Shown: piece by piece, positions 20,804 through 32,000 of the stretch | How the letters are laid out: every line of letters begins with the position of its first letter | Numbering within the stretch: position 1 is the stretch's first letter | NCBI RefSeq assembly: GCF_040008265.1 | Contig: NZ_CP155620.1 | Location: 1,054,001 to 1,118,000 of the forward strand | Length of the DNA stretch: 64,000 bases | Reading direction: 5' to 3' | Origin: Campylobacter sp. CCS1377 | GTDB taxonomy: Bacteria; Campylobacterota; Campylobacteria; Campylobacterales; Campylobacteraceae | Translations under genes and position numbers: made by a program | The notes under the pieces: generated by a model | Told to the model about the DNA's origin: nothing | Seen by the model: the letters and a program-made list of their open reading frames with translations, nothing else | Database searches by the model: none

Positions 20804-21183
20804 GCCAAAGTTCCGTGTTTTTCATAATGAGAAATTTGCGTGCTTTGATTATCATCATCTACAAAAACCACGCAAGGTTTGTGATTTTTAGCCTCCTTAA
20901 TATCGACATTTGCATAAGCCATAATAATGACTTTATCATTAATTTGCGCAAGTCTTGCAGCTGCGCCATTTAAACATATCATACCGCTATTTCTTTCTCC
21001 GGCTATGGTGTAGGTTTCGAAACGATCGCCTGTATTGACATTTACGATTTGAACTTTTTCATACTCTAAAATTCCGCTTTTTTCAAGCAAAGCCTCATCA
21101 ATGGTAATGCTTCCTACATAATCCAAACGTGCCTCTTTTACTGTGGCTCTGTGAATTTTGGCTCTTAGCATGGTTACTTGCAT
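20800..21183 (-). CDS. panD: Aspartate 1-decarboxylase precursor
   Basis: Makes beta-alanine for pantothenate. The 127-residue proenzyme self-cleaves at Gly24-Ser25 ([10 protein letters not shown]) to make the pyruvoyl group; catalytic-site stretches [18 protein letters not shown] and [17 protein letters not shown] are present. AAGGAG precedes the start. In related genomes panB, panC and panD are adjacent. Here panC ends at 37861, so a block of about 16.7 kb separates them and panD probably uses its own promoter at 21237-21242. Confidence 0.95.
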   Translation of the reverse strand: MQVTMLRAKIHRATVKEARLDYVGSITIDEALLEKSGILEYEKVQIVNVNTGDRFETYTIAGERNSGMICLNGAAARLAQINDKVIIMAYANVDIKEAKNHKPCVVFVDDDNQSTQISHYEKHGTLA

Positions 21184-21236
21184 TTTTTCTCCTTAAAAAA
21201 TAAATAAATTATAAATAAGTTGGTTTAAAGTATAAA

Positions 21237-21242
21237 ATTATA
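21237..21242 (-). promoter_or_regulatory. -10 box for panD
   Basis: TATAAT on the minus strand (TAGATATAATTTTATAC) about 54 bases before the panD ATG; a second TATAAT lies at 21208-21213. Either would let panD be expressed despite being cut off from panC. Confidence 0.5.
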
Positions 21243-21297
21243 TCTATAAAATCTTAAGTGTTTTTTAGCTATTTTACAAGGCTTTAAGATATTAGCT

Positions 21298-21370
21298 TAA
21301 TAGCAATTATAAGACTTAGCGCTATAAAATAGCAATGGATAAAAGGATAATGGGTTTTTGTGTGGTTTTG
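21298..21370. repeat. Left direct repeat bordering the adhesin island
   Basis: About 73 bases beginning TAATAGCAATTATAAGACTTA and running through TATAAAATAGC and GGATAATGGGTTTTTG recur in the same orientation at 37728-37801 with only a few differences. This copy is next to panD and the other next to panC, so together they bracket the inserted block. Confidence 0.75.
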
Positions 21371-21538
21371 TCATCTGGGCAACGCGAAGAAACTTTGTTT
21401 TAAAGAAATTTTTGTTTTATTGAATAAAATGGGTGATTGAATAGAAATTCTTCACATTCGTTCAGAATGACAAAAAAAGAAGGTTTGGAATAACGAAAAG
21501 ATTGCTTAAAACGACGAGTGAATGGAATGTTTAGCGAA
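21371..21538. repeat. Dispersed short intergenic repeats
   Basis: No gene seen. Contains fragments such as GGGCAACGCGAAGA and TTCAGAATGACAAAAAAAGAAGG. Variants recur around 22170-22280, 22960-23085, 37258-37345 and more weakly elsewhere (40980-41160, 60520-60595). Confidence 0.5.
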
Positions 21539-21611
21539 GCCAAGAGCCTTGCACTCTTGGCGTGGATTTTGTTTAAGTATAGGTTAAGCAAGGCTTTCTT
21601 ATAATTTTTTG

Positions 21612-21750
21612 ATGAAAAATTTTTTATAGCTGATTAAGTAATTTAATCAGCTCATTTACTATCTCTAGTAATTTTAAAACAATATCTAAAATCCTATTTA
21701 TCATAGTAATTCCTTTCCCACCAAGAGAAATTAACCACTTAAACAAAGCA
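21612..21750 (+). ncRNA. Antisense RNA to peptide copy 2 (predicted antitoxin)
   Basis: TATAAT at 21600-21605 on the plus strand. A perfect 10-bp hairpin (AGCTGATTAA/TTAATCAGCT, 21628-21652) would form close to the 5' end; the RNA then covers the whole peptide frame and ribosome site. Ends are estimates. Confidence 0.5.
21624..21704 (-). CDS. Small amphipathic peptide, type I toxin-like (copy 2)
   Basis: A 26-residue peptide (MINRILDIVLKLLEIV..., ending LIKLLNQL) on the minus strand. GGGAAAGGA lies 6 bases before the ATG. The mRNA promoter is TAGAAT (21751-21756) and the 3' stem-loop is at 21539-21561. The leader contains CTCTTGGTGGG, whose first seven bases are complementary to CCAAGAG in the 3' stem. 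Identical in sequence to copy 3. Confidence 0.6.
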   Translation of the reverse strand: MINRILDIVLKLLEIVNELIKLLNQL

Positions 21751-21960
21751 ATTCTATCAAAATTTTCTTAAAATTTATTGTGTGAGCGGTTCTGAGCTTC
21801 GCAACACTGGGGTTTATCGCCAAGCAACGCAAAGGATTTTTGTTTTAAGGAAATTTTTGTTTTGTTAAAAAATGAAATGTTAGTAAAGCCAAGAGCCTTG
21901 CACTCTTGGCGTGGATTTTGTTTAAGTATAGGTTAAGCAAGGCTTTCTTATAATTTTTTG

Positions 21961-22099
21961 ATGAAAAATTTTTTATAGCTGATTAAGTAATTTAATCAGC
22001 TCATTTACTATCTCTAGTAATTTTAAAACAATATCTAAAATCCTATTTATCATAGTAATTCCTTTCCCACCAAGAGAAATTAACCACTTAAACAAAGCA
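21961..22099 (+). ncRNA. Antisense RNA to peptide copy 3 (predicted antitoxin)
   Basis: TATAAT at 21949-21954 and the same 10-bp 5' hairpin as copy 2. Ends are estimates. Confidence 0.5.
21973..22053 (-). CDS. Small amphipathic peptide, type I toxin-like (copy 3)
   Basis: Same 26-residue peptide as copy 2, with the same ribosome site. mRNA -10 box TAGAAT at 22100-22105; 3' stem-loop at 21888-21910. Confidence 0.6.
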   Translation of the reverse strand: MINRILDIVLKLLEIVNELIKLLNQL

Positions 22100-22380
22100 A
22101 TTCTATCAAAATTTTCTTAAAATTTATTGCGTGAGAAGTTCCGAGGTTCGCAATGGTGAGGGTTTGTTACCAAGCAACGCAAAGGATTGCTCAGCATGAC
22201 AAAAAAAGCTTAGAATGACGCACCACGCAAGGGATTTCTTCGAGTTGTACTCTCAAAATGACGAAAAAAGAAGGCTTAGAATATGAGTGAATGGAATGTT
22301 TAGCGAAGCCAAGAGCCTTGCACTCTTGGCGTGGATTTTGTTTAAGTATAGGTTAAGCAAGGCTTTTCTATAATTTTTGA

Positions 22381-22514
22381 AGAGAAATTAGAGCTGGTTA
22401 ATTATTTTAATCAGTTCTTTTACTATTTTTAGCAGTTTTAAAACAATGTTTAAAAACCTATCTAACATAGCAATTCCTTTCCCACCAAGAGAAATTAACC
22501 ACTTAAACAAAGCA
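22381..22514 (+). ncRNA. Antisense RNA to peptide copy 4 (predicted antitoxin)
   Basis: TATAAT at 22369-22374. The 5' hairpin (22391-22417) keeps all 11 pairs by using two G-U pairs. Those would be A-C mismatches in the peptide mRNA, so the structure is preserved specifically in the plus-strand RNA. Confidence 0.5.
22388..22468 (-). CDS. Small amphipathic peptide, type I toxin-like (copy 4)
   Basis: A diverged 26-residue relative (MLDRFLNIVLKLLKIV..., ending LIKIINQL), more basic than the others because two Glu/Asn positions are Lys. Ribosome site GGGAAAGGA, mRNA -10 TAGAAT at 22515-22520, 3' stem-loop at 22308-22330. Hydrophobic positions are conserved although about a third of the residues differ, as expected of a selected peptide rather than a chance frame. 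Confidence 0.58.
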   Translation of the reverse strand: MLDRFLNIVLKLLKIVKELIKIINQL

Positions 22515-22725
22515 ATTCTATTAAAATTTTCTTAAAATTTATTGCGTGAGAAGTTCTGAGCTTCGCAACGCTGGGGTTTATCACCCAAACAACGCAAAGG
22601 ATTTTTGTTTTAAGGAAATTTTTGTTTTGTTAAAAAATGAAATGTTAGCGAAGCCAAGAGCCTTGCACTCTTGGCGTGGATTTTGTTTAAGTATAGGTTA
22701 AGCAAGGCTTTCTTATAATTTTTTT

Positions 22726-22861
22726 GGTGAAAATTTATAGCTGTTTGATTAGCTCAAACAGCTCATTTACTATCTCTAGTAATTTTAAAATAATATCTAA
22801 AATCCTATTTATCATAGTAATTCCTTTCCCACCAAGAGAAATTAACCACTTAAACAAAGCA
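22726..22861 (+). ncRNA. Antisense RNA to peptide copy 5 (predicted antitoxin)
   Basis: TATAAT at 22714-22719. The hairpin AGCTGTTTGA/TCAAACAGCT (22739-22763) differs from copy 2 at two base pairs, with both sides changed each time. Confidence 0.52.
22735..22815 (-). CDS. Small amphipathic peptide, type I toxin-like (copy 5)
   Basis: A 26-residue peptide (MINRILDIILKLLEIV..., ending NELFELIKQL). It differs from copy 2 mainly in the last ten residues. Ribosome site GGGAAAGGA, mRNA -10 TAGAAT at 22862-22867, 3' stem-loop at 22653-22675. Confidence 0.58.
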   Translation of the reverse strand: MINRILDIILKLLEIVNELFELIKQL

Positions 22862-23094
22862 ATTCTATCAAAGTTTTCTTAAAATTTATTGCGTGAGAAG
22901 TTCCGAGGTTCGCAATGGTGAGGGTTTGTCACCAAGCAACGCGAAGGATTGCTCAGAATGACGGTTAAAGTGTTTTAGGTAGAGATTCTTCGCCGTTAAG
23001 GCTCAGTATGACGGTATTTTGGTGCATTTGTGATAAAGTGTGCCATCTGGGCAACACAAAGGATTGCCCAGCATGACAAAAAGTGTGCTCCAAA

Positions 23095-26000
23095 TCACTT
23101 CGGAGCGAGGCATTGATTCATAGCTTTAGCATTGTCACTTACTACGCAAAGCCTTTGTCTTTCTTCTCCTGCTGCTTCGTCGATTTCATTTTCTTCTTCT
23201 TCGTTTTCAAGCACTTGTGCATGATCGGTTACATCAGAGAACATTTTAGAGTCAATTTGTGGTGGCTCTGGTACTTCAGGTTGCTTATCTGGGAGATCTG
23301 GGATATCGCCACCTGGAATTTTACTTACATAGTCATAATCCCCTATTTTGCCACTTTCATCAGTGAATTTAAAGTGACCATTTGAATCTTTATCGGTTTT
23401 TACAAAAACACTAAGTATATAATCACTCTGACCTTTCATCACATCTTTGATATAAGCATCTGCTTGATCTTTGATTTCATTATATTTGGTTTGATATTCT
23501 TCAAGTTGCTTCATCGCATCTTTGTATTTTTGTGAATTCTCATCACCAAAAATTCCAGAATCAATCAAAGCTTTAAAGTCATTATACATTTTGCCCCAGT
23601 ATATGAGTTGACTTTCATAATCTTTATATTTTTCATAGTCTTTGAAATAATTTTCAATTTTATCTTCAAAACCGCCGGCACCAAAGATGAAAGTCCATAA
23701 AGCACCTTTATCAACATTTAACTGATGTGCTTTTTGGTTATAAGTTTTAAATTTCTCTCCACCTTTTGCTTTGATGGTTTCTCCAAGTCCTTGCCCTTTT
23801 GAATCATAGAAAGCCATCATAAAATCCATAGCCTGACGAATACTTTCAAAATTCACATCGGCAACCTGTAAAATACTTAAAAGTTTTACTATATCGCCCT
23901 TGATTGCCGCTTCATAAGCTTCAGCAAAATCATTTATATCTAAAGTATAGTAACCATCAGTGATTTTTTTCAAAATCTCTTCTAAGATTTTATTATCATA
24001 ATCATTGCTTGAGAAACTATAAGCTTTATCTGTGTAAGAGATATTAGTAAAATTCTTATTGATTAAAGAACCCGCATTATCAACTACTGCTTTTGGTGGA
24101 GTGATAGTTAAGTTATTACCTTTGCCAGTGTTAGTGATATTATTAGGATCGTTTGGAGTAAGATTGCTTACGCCAGATCCGCCACCGCTACCGCCATTGC
24201 CATTTTCATTACCATCAATGTCACCTGGTTGTTTGCTATTACCTACAAAACCACTTTCATCGCCCATATCTGCTTTATCATTGGCTAAACCCGTATCATA
24301 GTTGATATCATTATCAGTTGTAGCTGTAGTATCGCCCGCGTTATTTATAGTATCTTCGGAGTCACCAGTGATATCATCTATTTTTGGCGGAGTAAGATTT
24401 GCAATCTTATCAACCCCACCATCGATTATTTCTGTGATACTATTATCCAAATTTTCAGGTTTTTTACCTTCCGTAGAAACAACTTGATCTGCAGCAATAT
24501 CATCTGAAGTTTTTGAAGTTGTCGGAGTATAATCATTTCCTATCTCACCTACACCAGTAGAACCTGTATAAGAGTTACCATCGCTAACACTAATATCACC
24601 TACATCAGTAACAGTGCTATCATTGTTAGCAGCTGAAGTGCCTTCCTCTTCATAGTTGGTTTCTTTCTCTGTACCACTTGGTCCGCTCACATCATCTTTT
24701 TCTGTTGCGCCAGTCCACTTGCCATCATTATTTTGATCTGCGATATTTATCACATCACCTGGCACAGCAATATCTGTTTTTCCTTCTGTATAAAAACCTA
24801 ATTTTCCATATTTACTTCTAACTGCACTTTCCCACTGGCTGCCATTATCATTGTCGATTTGTCTTATCATCCTACTAGGGTAACCATTAGCACTCATAAA
24901 TTTACCATCTATGCCATCTCCATCATATCCATTAACTCTCCAAGTAGTATATATAGTGATATTGTAATTCTTAGAAGGCTTGCATTGTCCTTGATTAGGG
25001 TCACATTTTGCTAGTATACCATTAATCCACAAATCTCCTTCTTGTTGATATGCGCCAACAAAGAAAGAATCGATTGCATCATTGCGACTACCTTGATTAC
25101 TATTTACTGATAAGCTTGCAACATGTAAATAAACATCATTAATTGTTAAATTTAACTTAAGCTTTTTAGACTCTGTTGTATCGCGTGAGTATTCTTTGGA
25201 TGTTAAGGCTGAAGCCATAGACCATTGAGCTCCTGTGGCATAAGATTTAATATTTTTCATCGCAATATCATGGATTGCTACATCACCTCTCATGGTTCCT
25301 GCAAAACCTCCTGAATAGGCTCTATTTTTCCTATCTTTAGAAGTAGCACTAACTTCTACACCGTTTACATAAATATGATCTATCGTTGAACCCCCTTGAA
25401 TTTGACCCACTATACCACCTACATAAATAGGTTGACCATTATCTTGTGTAGCTGTTACTTTTATACCGTTTATATCGATATTTTGAAATGTTGATCCATT
25501 GGTAGTTAATCCTACTATACCACCTACATAAACAGTTGAATTTCTGCTAAGTGTTGCATTTACACCTAAATTGCTCTTGAAATTAATATTTTCAAATCTA
25601 GCACCAGCATCCACCTTGCCTGCTAAAATTCCCGCATATTGGATAGTATTACCATTAAGATGCATCCAAGCACCTTCTATTGTAATATTTTTAAAGACAG
25701 AGCCTTTACCTGCATTAAGAATTAATCCTGCATACATATTACCATCGCCACTACCACTAAATTTAATCTGATCGGTGCCTATATTAAAGTTTTTTAGAGT
25801 ATGGCCGTTACCATTTAGAGTTTGACTTTCAAAATTATGTATCAAACCATAAGTATTATTTCCAAGACCATCTTTTTTAGCTAAATTCGCCCAATTAAAA
25901 TCAATATCATTAAGCAAAACATATTCATCATAAGAGTTGATACCTCTATTTCCTTCGTTAAACCATTGCACAAAATCATACCATTCTTGTGCATTATTTC

Positions 26001-29000
26001 TTGCATTAGTATCGGTTGCGATATTTAAATATTTTCTAGCTGAGCCTGTCATTTGAGGACCATTTCCACCCCAACCACTATCATTGCCTCTTAGAGCTGA
26101 GATATCCATAGAAGTCCAGCTTTTATTTTTACCGTTATTTTCTATAACTTTAGCAAAAACCGTGTTAGCAAGTATATAAGCGTGGTTAGTATCTTTGCCA
26201 TTGTAACTTCCTACACTTACTTTTTCAGCTAAACCTCGACCATCTTTACTTGAGATAGTGGTACCACTTTTATTTACATTGCCGTCTTTTTTGAGAATTT
26301 GCACTTCATTACCTTGCAAGGTAACATTTGTAGCTTGAATTTTACCACCTTGTAAATAAATATTTCCAGTTCCTGCACCTGAAGATGCAACAAAATCATT
26401 TGTAATAATAGTCCCACCGCTCATTAAAATTTTACCTGGGGTAGACAAATCTACTCTTGCTGCTTTAATCTCTGCACCATTTGCAATATCAATCCAATTT
26501 GCATTAGCTTTGAAAAGATTAATTTCATTGGTGATTTTAAGTCCACCAAGAGAAATTTTACCTCCTTTATTTTCACTGGTTTTTGCCATAAGATCTAAAT
26601 TTAGCGTGCCATTTGCTTTATTGAAAATAGTATCTTTAAAATCAATATTTAAAGTAGAATTATTTCTACTTCCAATATAAAAATTCGCTGTGCCACCATT
26701 TGTTGTAAATGTTGCACCATCAAAATTTATATCGCCAGTTGAATTAAAGTTGATATTTTGAGTGTTATTATTTGTAGTAAGCTGTGAAGTTTTAAAGTCA
26801 ATTTCTTGACCTTCAAAAGTTAAAGTGCCACCATTAGTGCCATTTACCCAAAGACCTTTGCCACTATCTTTATTGTTTTCAAATTTTACATATTTAGTTG
26901 AAGCATTACCAAAAGCAAATTTACCACTGTTTAGAGTAAAAGTTGAATTGGTAAAGAGAATTTGTTCGGTAAAAATACCTGAACCATCAGTGCCATTATT
27001 TATAGTAAAGCTTGCTCCATTAAATTTAGTCAACTTAGCGTTTTCGGCTTTGAAGGTATTAGCTGTAATATTTGAACCATTTTTAAATTCTATCAAGTTT
27101 GCTAATTTTAAAATCATACTTGTAGTATAAATGCTCGAATTATCAACTATAAAATCATTTGCACCTACATTGTTTCCATCTGGATTTGAAATTTGGATAA
27201 GATCAAGCATGCTATCACTTGTTCCAAATTGTGATTGAGTAAATTTAATCTTACCATTGCTACCCGAACCCAAATCTTTAGTTGTTCTTAGCCATATTTT
27301 TGCCGTATCGCCTGATTTTTCAATATTCGCTTTGTTAAATTCTATCTCTTTACCGCCATCTATAGTAAGATTGCCACTTAATTTAATAGAAGCTTTAGCA
27401 TTGTCATTTTGTGCTAAGAATTTGCTTAGAGCTTTGATAGTTGAATTCCCGCTTAGTATAAGTTGTGAATTTTTAAGATTGATTGCATCAGCATAAATAC
27501 TTGCAGATTTATTTGAAGTAATACTTGAATTATTCAAGATGTCAATAACCGAACCTGTCTCATTATCAGCACCCAAAGTTAAACTTTCGTTTGCTTTAAT
27601 GCTTGAATCTTCAATTTTTAGATAAGCCTTATCAAAACTTGCATCAGTGTTAAGTTTCAATGTATTACCTTCAATATTAGACTTATTACTAATATATAAA
27701 TAAGATCCATCTAAAGTGATATCATTAGCTTTTACAGTTGAACCCTTAATGGTTAAATCATCCTTAGCCCCAAGATCAAGTTTATTGATACCACTTAAAA
27801 AGCCACCATCTTTGCCTGTATCTACCAAAATACCTTTAGCTACAGCTATAATGTTTTGAATATTATTAAAATTTGTACCTGTTGAAAATTCTATTTTATT
27901 TGCATCGCCGTTATAGCCTTTGAAATTTAATGTTGAACCAGCACCACTAAAATTTGTGCCAGTAAAGCGTTGATTTTGCGCATAGAAATTAACAGTATTT
28001 TTAAGATTTATAGTTGCATTTGTTGCTTTTAATTCACTAGCTGATTTAAGCGTAGAATTATCAAGTGTTGTAGTTGAACCCTCTTTGATATCAATGAGCT
28101 TTTGTGCATCAAGAGTTGATTTTGTAAAAGTATTTGCTCCTGCAATGGTAATATAATCAGCATTTGAAGTCATTGTATCAATAGTATTTCCGCCTTTAAA
28201 ATTTGCGTGCTTAGTTTGCAATTTAAAGAATGAGCTTTGCGCCTCATTTGTGCTTGCAGAATGCTTAACATTTTCAAGCTCTATTGTGCCATTATCTGCT
28301 GTAGTTTTAAGAGTAATCTCAGCCGAACTTTGCCCTGAATCAAGTGCAAACTCGGTATCTTTAGCTGTAATTTTACTTGTAGCTTCGATATTAATCTTAT
28401 TAGCATTTTCATTACCGTTTGAATTTTTGTGTTTAAATACCGCATTCTCTAAACTTACAACATTACTTGCCTTTAAATTTAAAGCAGAGGAACCCCCTAA
28501 AATCGCACTAAGACCATCCTTGCTGCCCTTAATGATAATATCTTTAGCATTTGCATTAAGGGTTGAGCCACCTAAAAGGGAGATTTGAGAATTTAAAGAC
28601 TTAAAGGTTGTTGTTTCTAAATCAAGTTTTGAGCTCTTATCTACAACAAGTTTTGAACCACTAAATGATATATTTTGTGCTTTAATAGAATTTTCATTTC
28701 CACCATTAATGGTAAGAGTTGAAGACTCATTAACACTTAAATCCTTAATTGCTTCAATGCTAAGTTTATCACTTGTGCTTAGTGAACTTGAGGCAATAAC
28801 TGTGTTGTTGCTTGATTTTAGACTTAAATTTTTAGTATCTATAGTAGCTTTATTGAGCTCTAAATCTTTACTTGAATTTAGGTTTACATTGTTAAAGCCA
28901 GATATTTTTGTATTATTTGTTAAACCTATATAACCACTTGCATCTGTGGTTTGGAAGGTAATAGTAGAATCTTTGGCTGTATTATTAAAAATAGTTCCAC

Positions 29001-32000
29001 TTGCTAAAATACTTTTAGTTGCATTAAAACTTAAAGCACTTGTGCTATTTGCATTAATAGTTGCAGAACCAAATTTCAAATAATTACTTGCCATAAAAGT
29101 CGCACTTGAAGCATTAAAAGTAATAGTTCCACTCGCAAAATTCATATCTTTTGCATAAGCGTTAATTTGCTTATTAAATGTTCCACCTTTTAATACAAGC
29201 TCTTTAAGACTTGAGTTATTAGCAGTGCTACTTCCTGTATCTGTAATACCATTAATATCAGTTTTTACACTAAAAATTCCACCTGAAATTTCGACTAAAT
29301 TATCAGAGAGAAGTTTTAAATTCCCCTCACCGCTAAAAGTTCCGCCTAAAATTTTAAGTGCATTTGCGCCTTGCAAAGTAGCATTTGTATTATTTGTGAG
29401 TTTAGCACTTCCACTTACTTGTAAAATATCAGTAGCTTTCAAAGTAGCATCTGAAAAGTCTTTAATTTCTCCACCGCTTATATCTATCCATTTAGCATTA
29501 GCCTCTAAGGTTTTTGCATCGCCATTGCCTTGTATAATTGCTCCTGAAATAGCAATTTTACCTTTATTTGTATCACTTGCATTTAATGTAAGTGCATTAG
29601 CTTTGATTGTACCTCCGCTTATATCGATGAGATTTGCTGCACTTAAATTTGCTGTGAGTAAATTTAAAATGCCATTTTTAATCACAATTTGATTAGACAT
29701 ATCAGCTGTTAAATTACCATTTATGGTTGGATTTTTATCTGTATCACCGATGTTAAGCTGTGCACCCTTAATAGCAATAGTGCTTGAGTTATCACCTATT
29801 GTTCCACCCAAAATATCAATAACCGTAGTATTTTTATTTGCATCATCACCAAGATTAATATTTGTGCCCTTGAGAGTACCGCCACTTATTTTAATTAAAT
29901 TCGCAGAAATTAAACTTAAAGTTTCAGCTTCCAAGCTTGCTGTACCTGAAATTTCTATCATACCATTATGCGTATCGTCTAATTTCTCTGTAGTAAATTT
30001 TAACTCTTCACTAGCTTTAAGTGTTCCACCACTTGCTTTGATATTTGTTGCATTAAAAGTAATGTTATTGGCATTTACGCTACCACCTGTAATGTTGATT
30101 TGATTTGCGTTAGCACTTAAATCACCCTCATTTACACTCACACTTGCACCACTAAAATCAATCACTTTTGGCTTACTGCCATCGCTTAAACCACTTAAAT
30201 TTAAACTTGAAGTTGCAACTTCTCCTGATTTTAAAGCAATGTGATTATCTGATTTGATATTTAAGGCGCTAATGCCTTCTTTTATCATTGCACCAGCAAT
30301 TAAAACTTCTTTTGCACCAAGTAAATTTAAGGCTGCAATATTTTTAAATACCCCACCATTTAGGGCGATTTGATTACTTGCTTTGAAATCCGCTGTTTTA
30401 AAATTTGAAATGGTTTTACTTCCACTTAAATTGATCTGCTTACCATCAATTGTAAGAGTACTTGAATCTTTACTTTTACCAGTTATATCAGTGTTAGCTA
30501 GTTCAATAACTGTATTTTGTCCTGTTTTGCTAATATAAGAACCATCATCTTTTTTTTCAAAACCCGATAAGGTTACATTTTCACCAGTGATAGAACCTGT
30601 GATATTAATATAATTGTTTGAGAAAAGATTAACAACTTTACCACTTATAGTTAAAGCACTTGGATCATCAAGCATTGCGATACCATTTTCGCCTATTAAA
30701 GTCAAAGTCTCGCCTGCACTTAAATTACCACCACCTAAGAAAAGTCCGCCTTTACCAGGTTGTCCATTAAGTCCTGTGCTAATAAGGGTTAAATTCTTAC
30801 CCGCTTCGATATTGGCACCTTTTACTATATTTAATTGTGGTGCAGTGAGCTTGATATCATCAGTTGATTTTAGTGCAATACCAAGTTCAATAATTTGCCC
30901 TGAAACAAACTCAATAAATTTACCACCGTTATCAATTGTTCCGCCTGTTAATGAGATTTTTTCTCTACCTTCAAGGTAAAGATCAGGTGTTTTAATCGTT
31001 CCATTTTTAACATAAACTTGTTTTGCATAGCCTTTGATGCTTGTTTTAGCTCCAACTTCACCACCATTAAAAATGATTTGTTCTACACGCTCATTTGAAT
31101 CCGCTTGTGTGTCGCCTATAGTAATAGTATCAGCGTTTACTTTCACATTATCTGCAAATTCTACAGTTCCTGTGGTTTTGCCATTCATTGAACCAAATGC
31201 GATGAAGTCAATATTTTTTGTGGCTGTAATCTCGCTTGTTCCGCCTAAGAAAATATAATTTTTAGTAATAAAATTAATATTTTGTGCGTCTATTTTACCG
31301 CTAGTAATTTCAACTCTTTTATCACCTGAAATTTCAAGATCGCCACTAATATTAAGGTTTGCTCCTGCGATTTTAACTAAATTTGTACCTAATAATTTCG
31401 CTGAAGTGGCCATAATATCTGCTTTAATTAAAGCAAGATTATGGCTAGCTTGTAAAGTTAAAGTGGTTACATCAATATTTGGAGTCACTTTACCATCTGC
31501 TTTACCAAGGATAAATTGCTTTACATTATTAGCCTTTAATTCACCCGTTTCAAACTCTCCACCCCAAATTTCGACATTTGCTTCATTGCCAGCAAATTCT
31601 ATACTGCCTGATTTAGTACCACCTGCATTACCAGTTGAAATAGTTCCACCTTCGATACGAAGTAGATTGTCTTTGCCATTTTGGGTGAATTTGATAGAAG
31701 TAGCGGCGTTAATAATACCATTAATAATATGAGTGTAGCCACTATTTGTAAAGTCTATAGTAGCACCTTGTAATTGTGTTTTTGTACCATCGATCAAAAT
31801 AGATTTAATCGCCTTTAAAACAAGTGCGGTAGTGGCATTTATATTCGCACTATCAGTGATATTGATATTTTGCGCATTTGTATCGCCTAGAGTGATATTA
31901 TCGGCATTTAAAGCACCTTTAATATTAAGCTCATCAGTGTCGATTTTAATATCACCACTAGCTTTTAAACTTGAGCCATTATCCAAATTTAGCTCGCTGT

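Larger units (their letters stand above)
21539..22960. repeat. Tandem array of four small peptide/antisense-RNA modules
   Basis: Four units of about 300 bases, each running from the stem-loop GCCAAGAG...CTCTTGGC to a conserved tail (GCGTGAGAAGTTCCGAGGTT, CGCAATGGTGAGGG; some units vary). Unit starts are 21539, 21888, 22308 and 22653. Two further units are at 14916 and 37370. Units 2 and 3 are almost identical, pointing to recent duplication; 4 and 5 have diverged. Confidence 0.85.

Noticed and set aside
21400-21591. 63-codon minus-strand frame at the edge of the first tandem module
   Set aside because: It spans the 3' stem-loop and dispersed repeats; translation looks random and there is no ribosome site.
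21539-22960. Insertion sequence or CRISPR from the four tandem repeats
   Set aside because: No transposase or inverted termini, repeat units are about 300 bases and contain promoter and peptide signals; spacing does not fit CRISPR.
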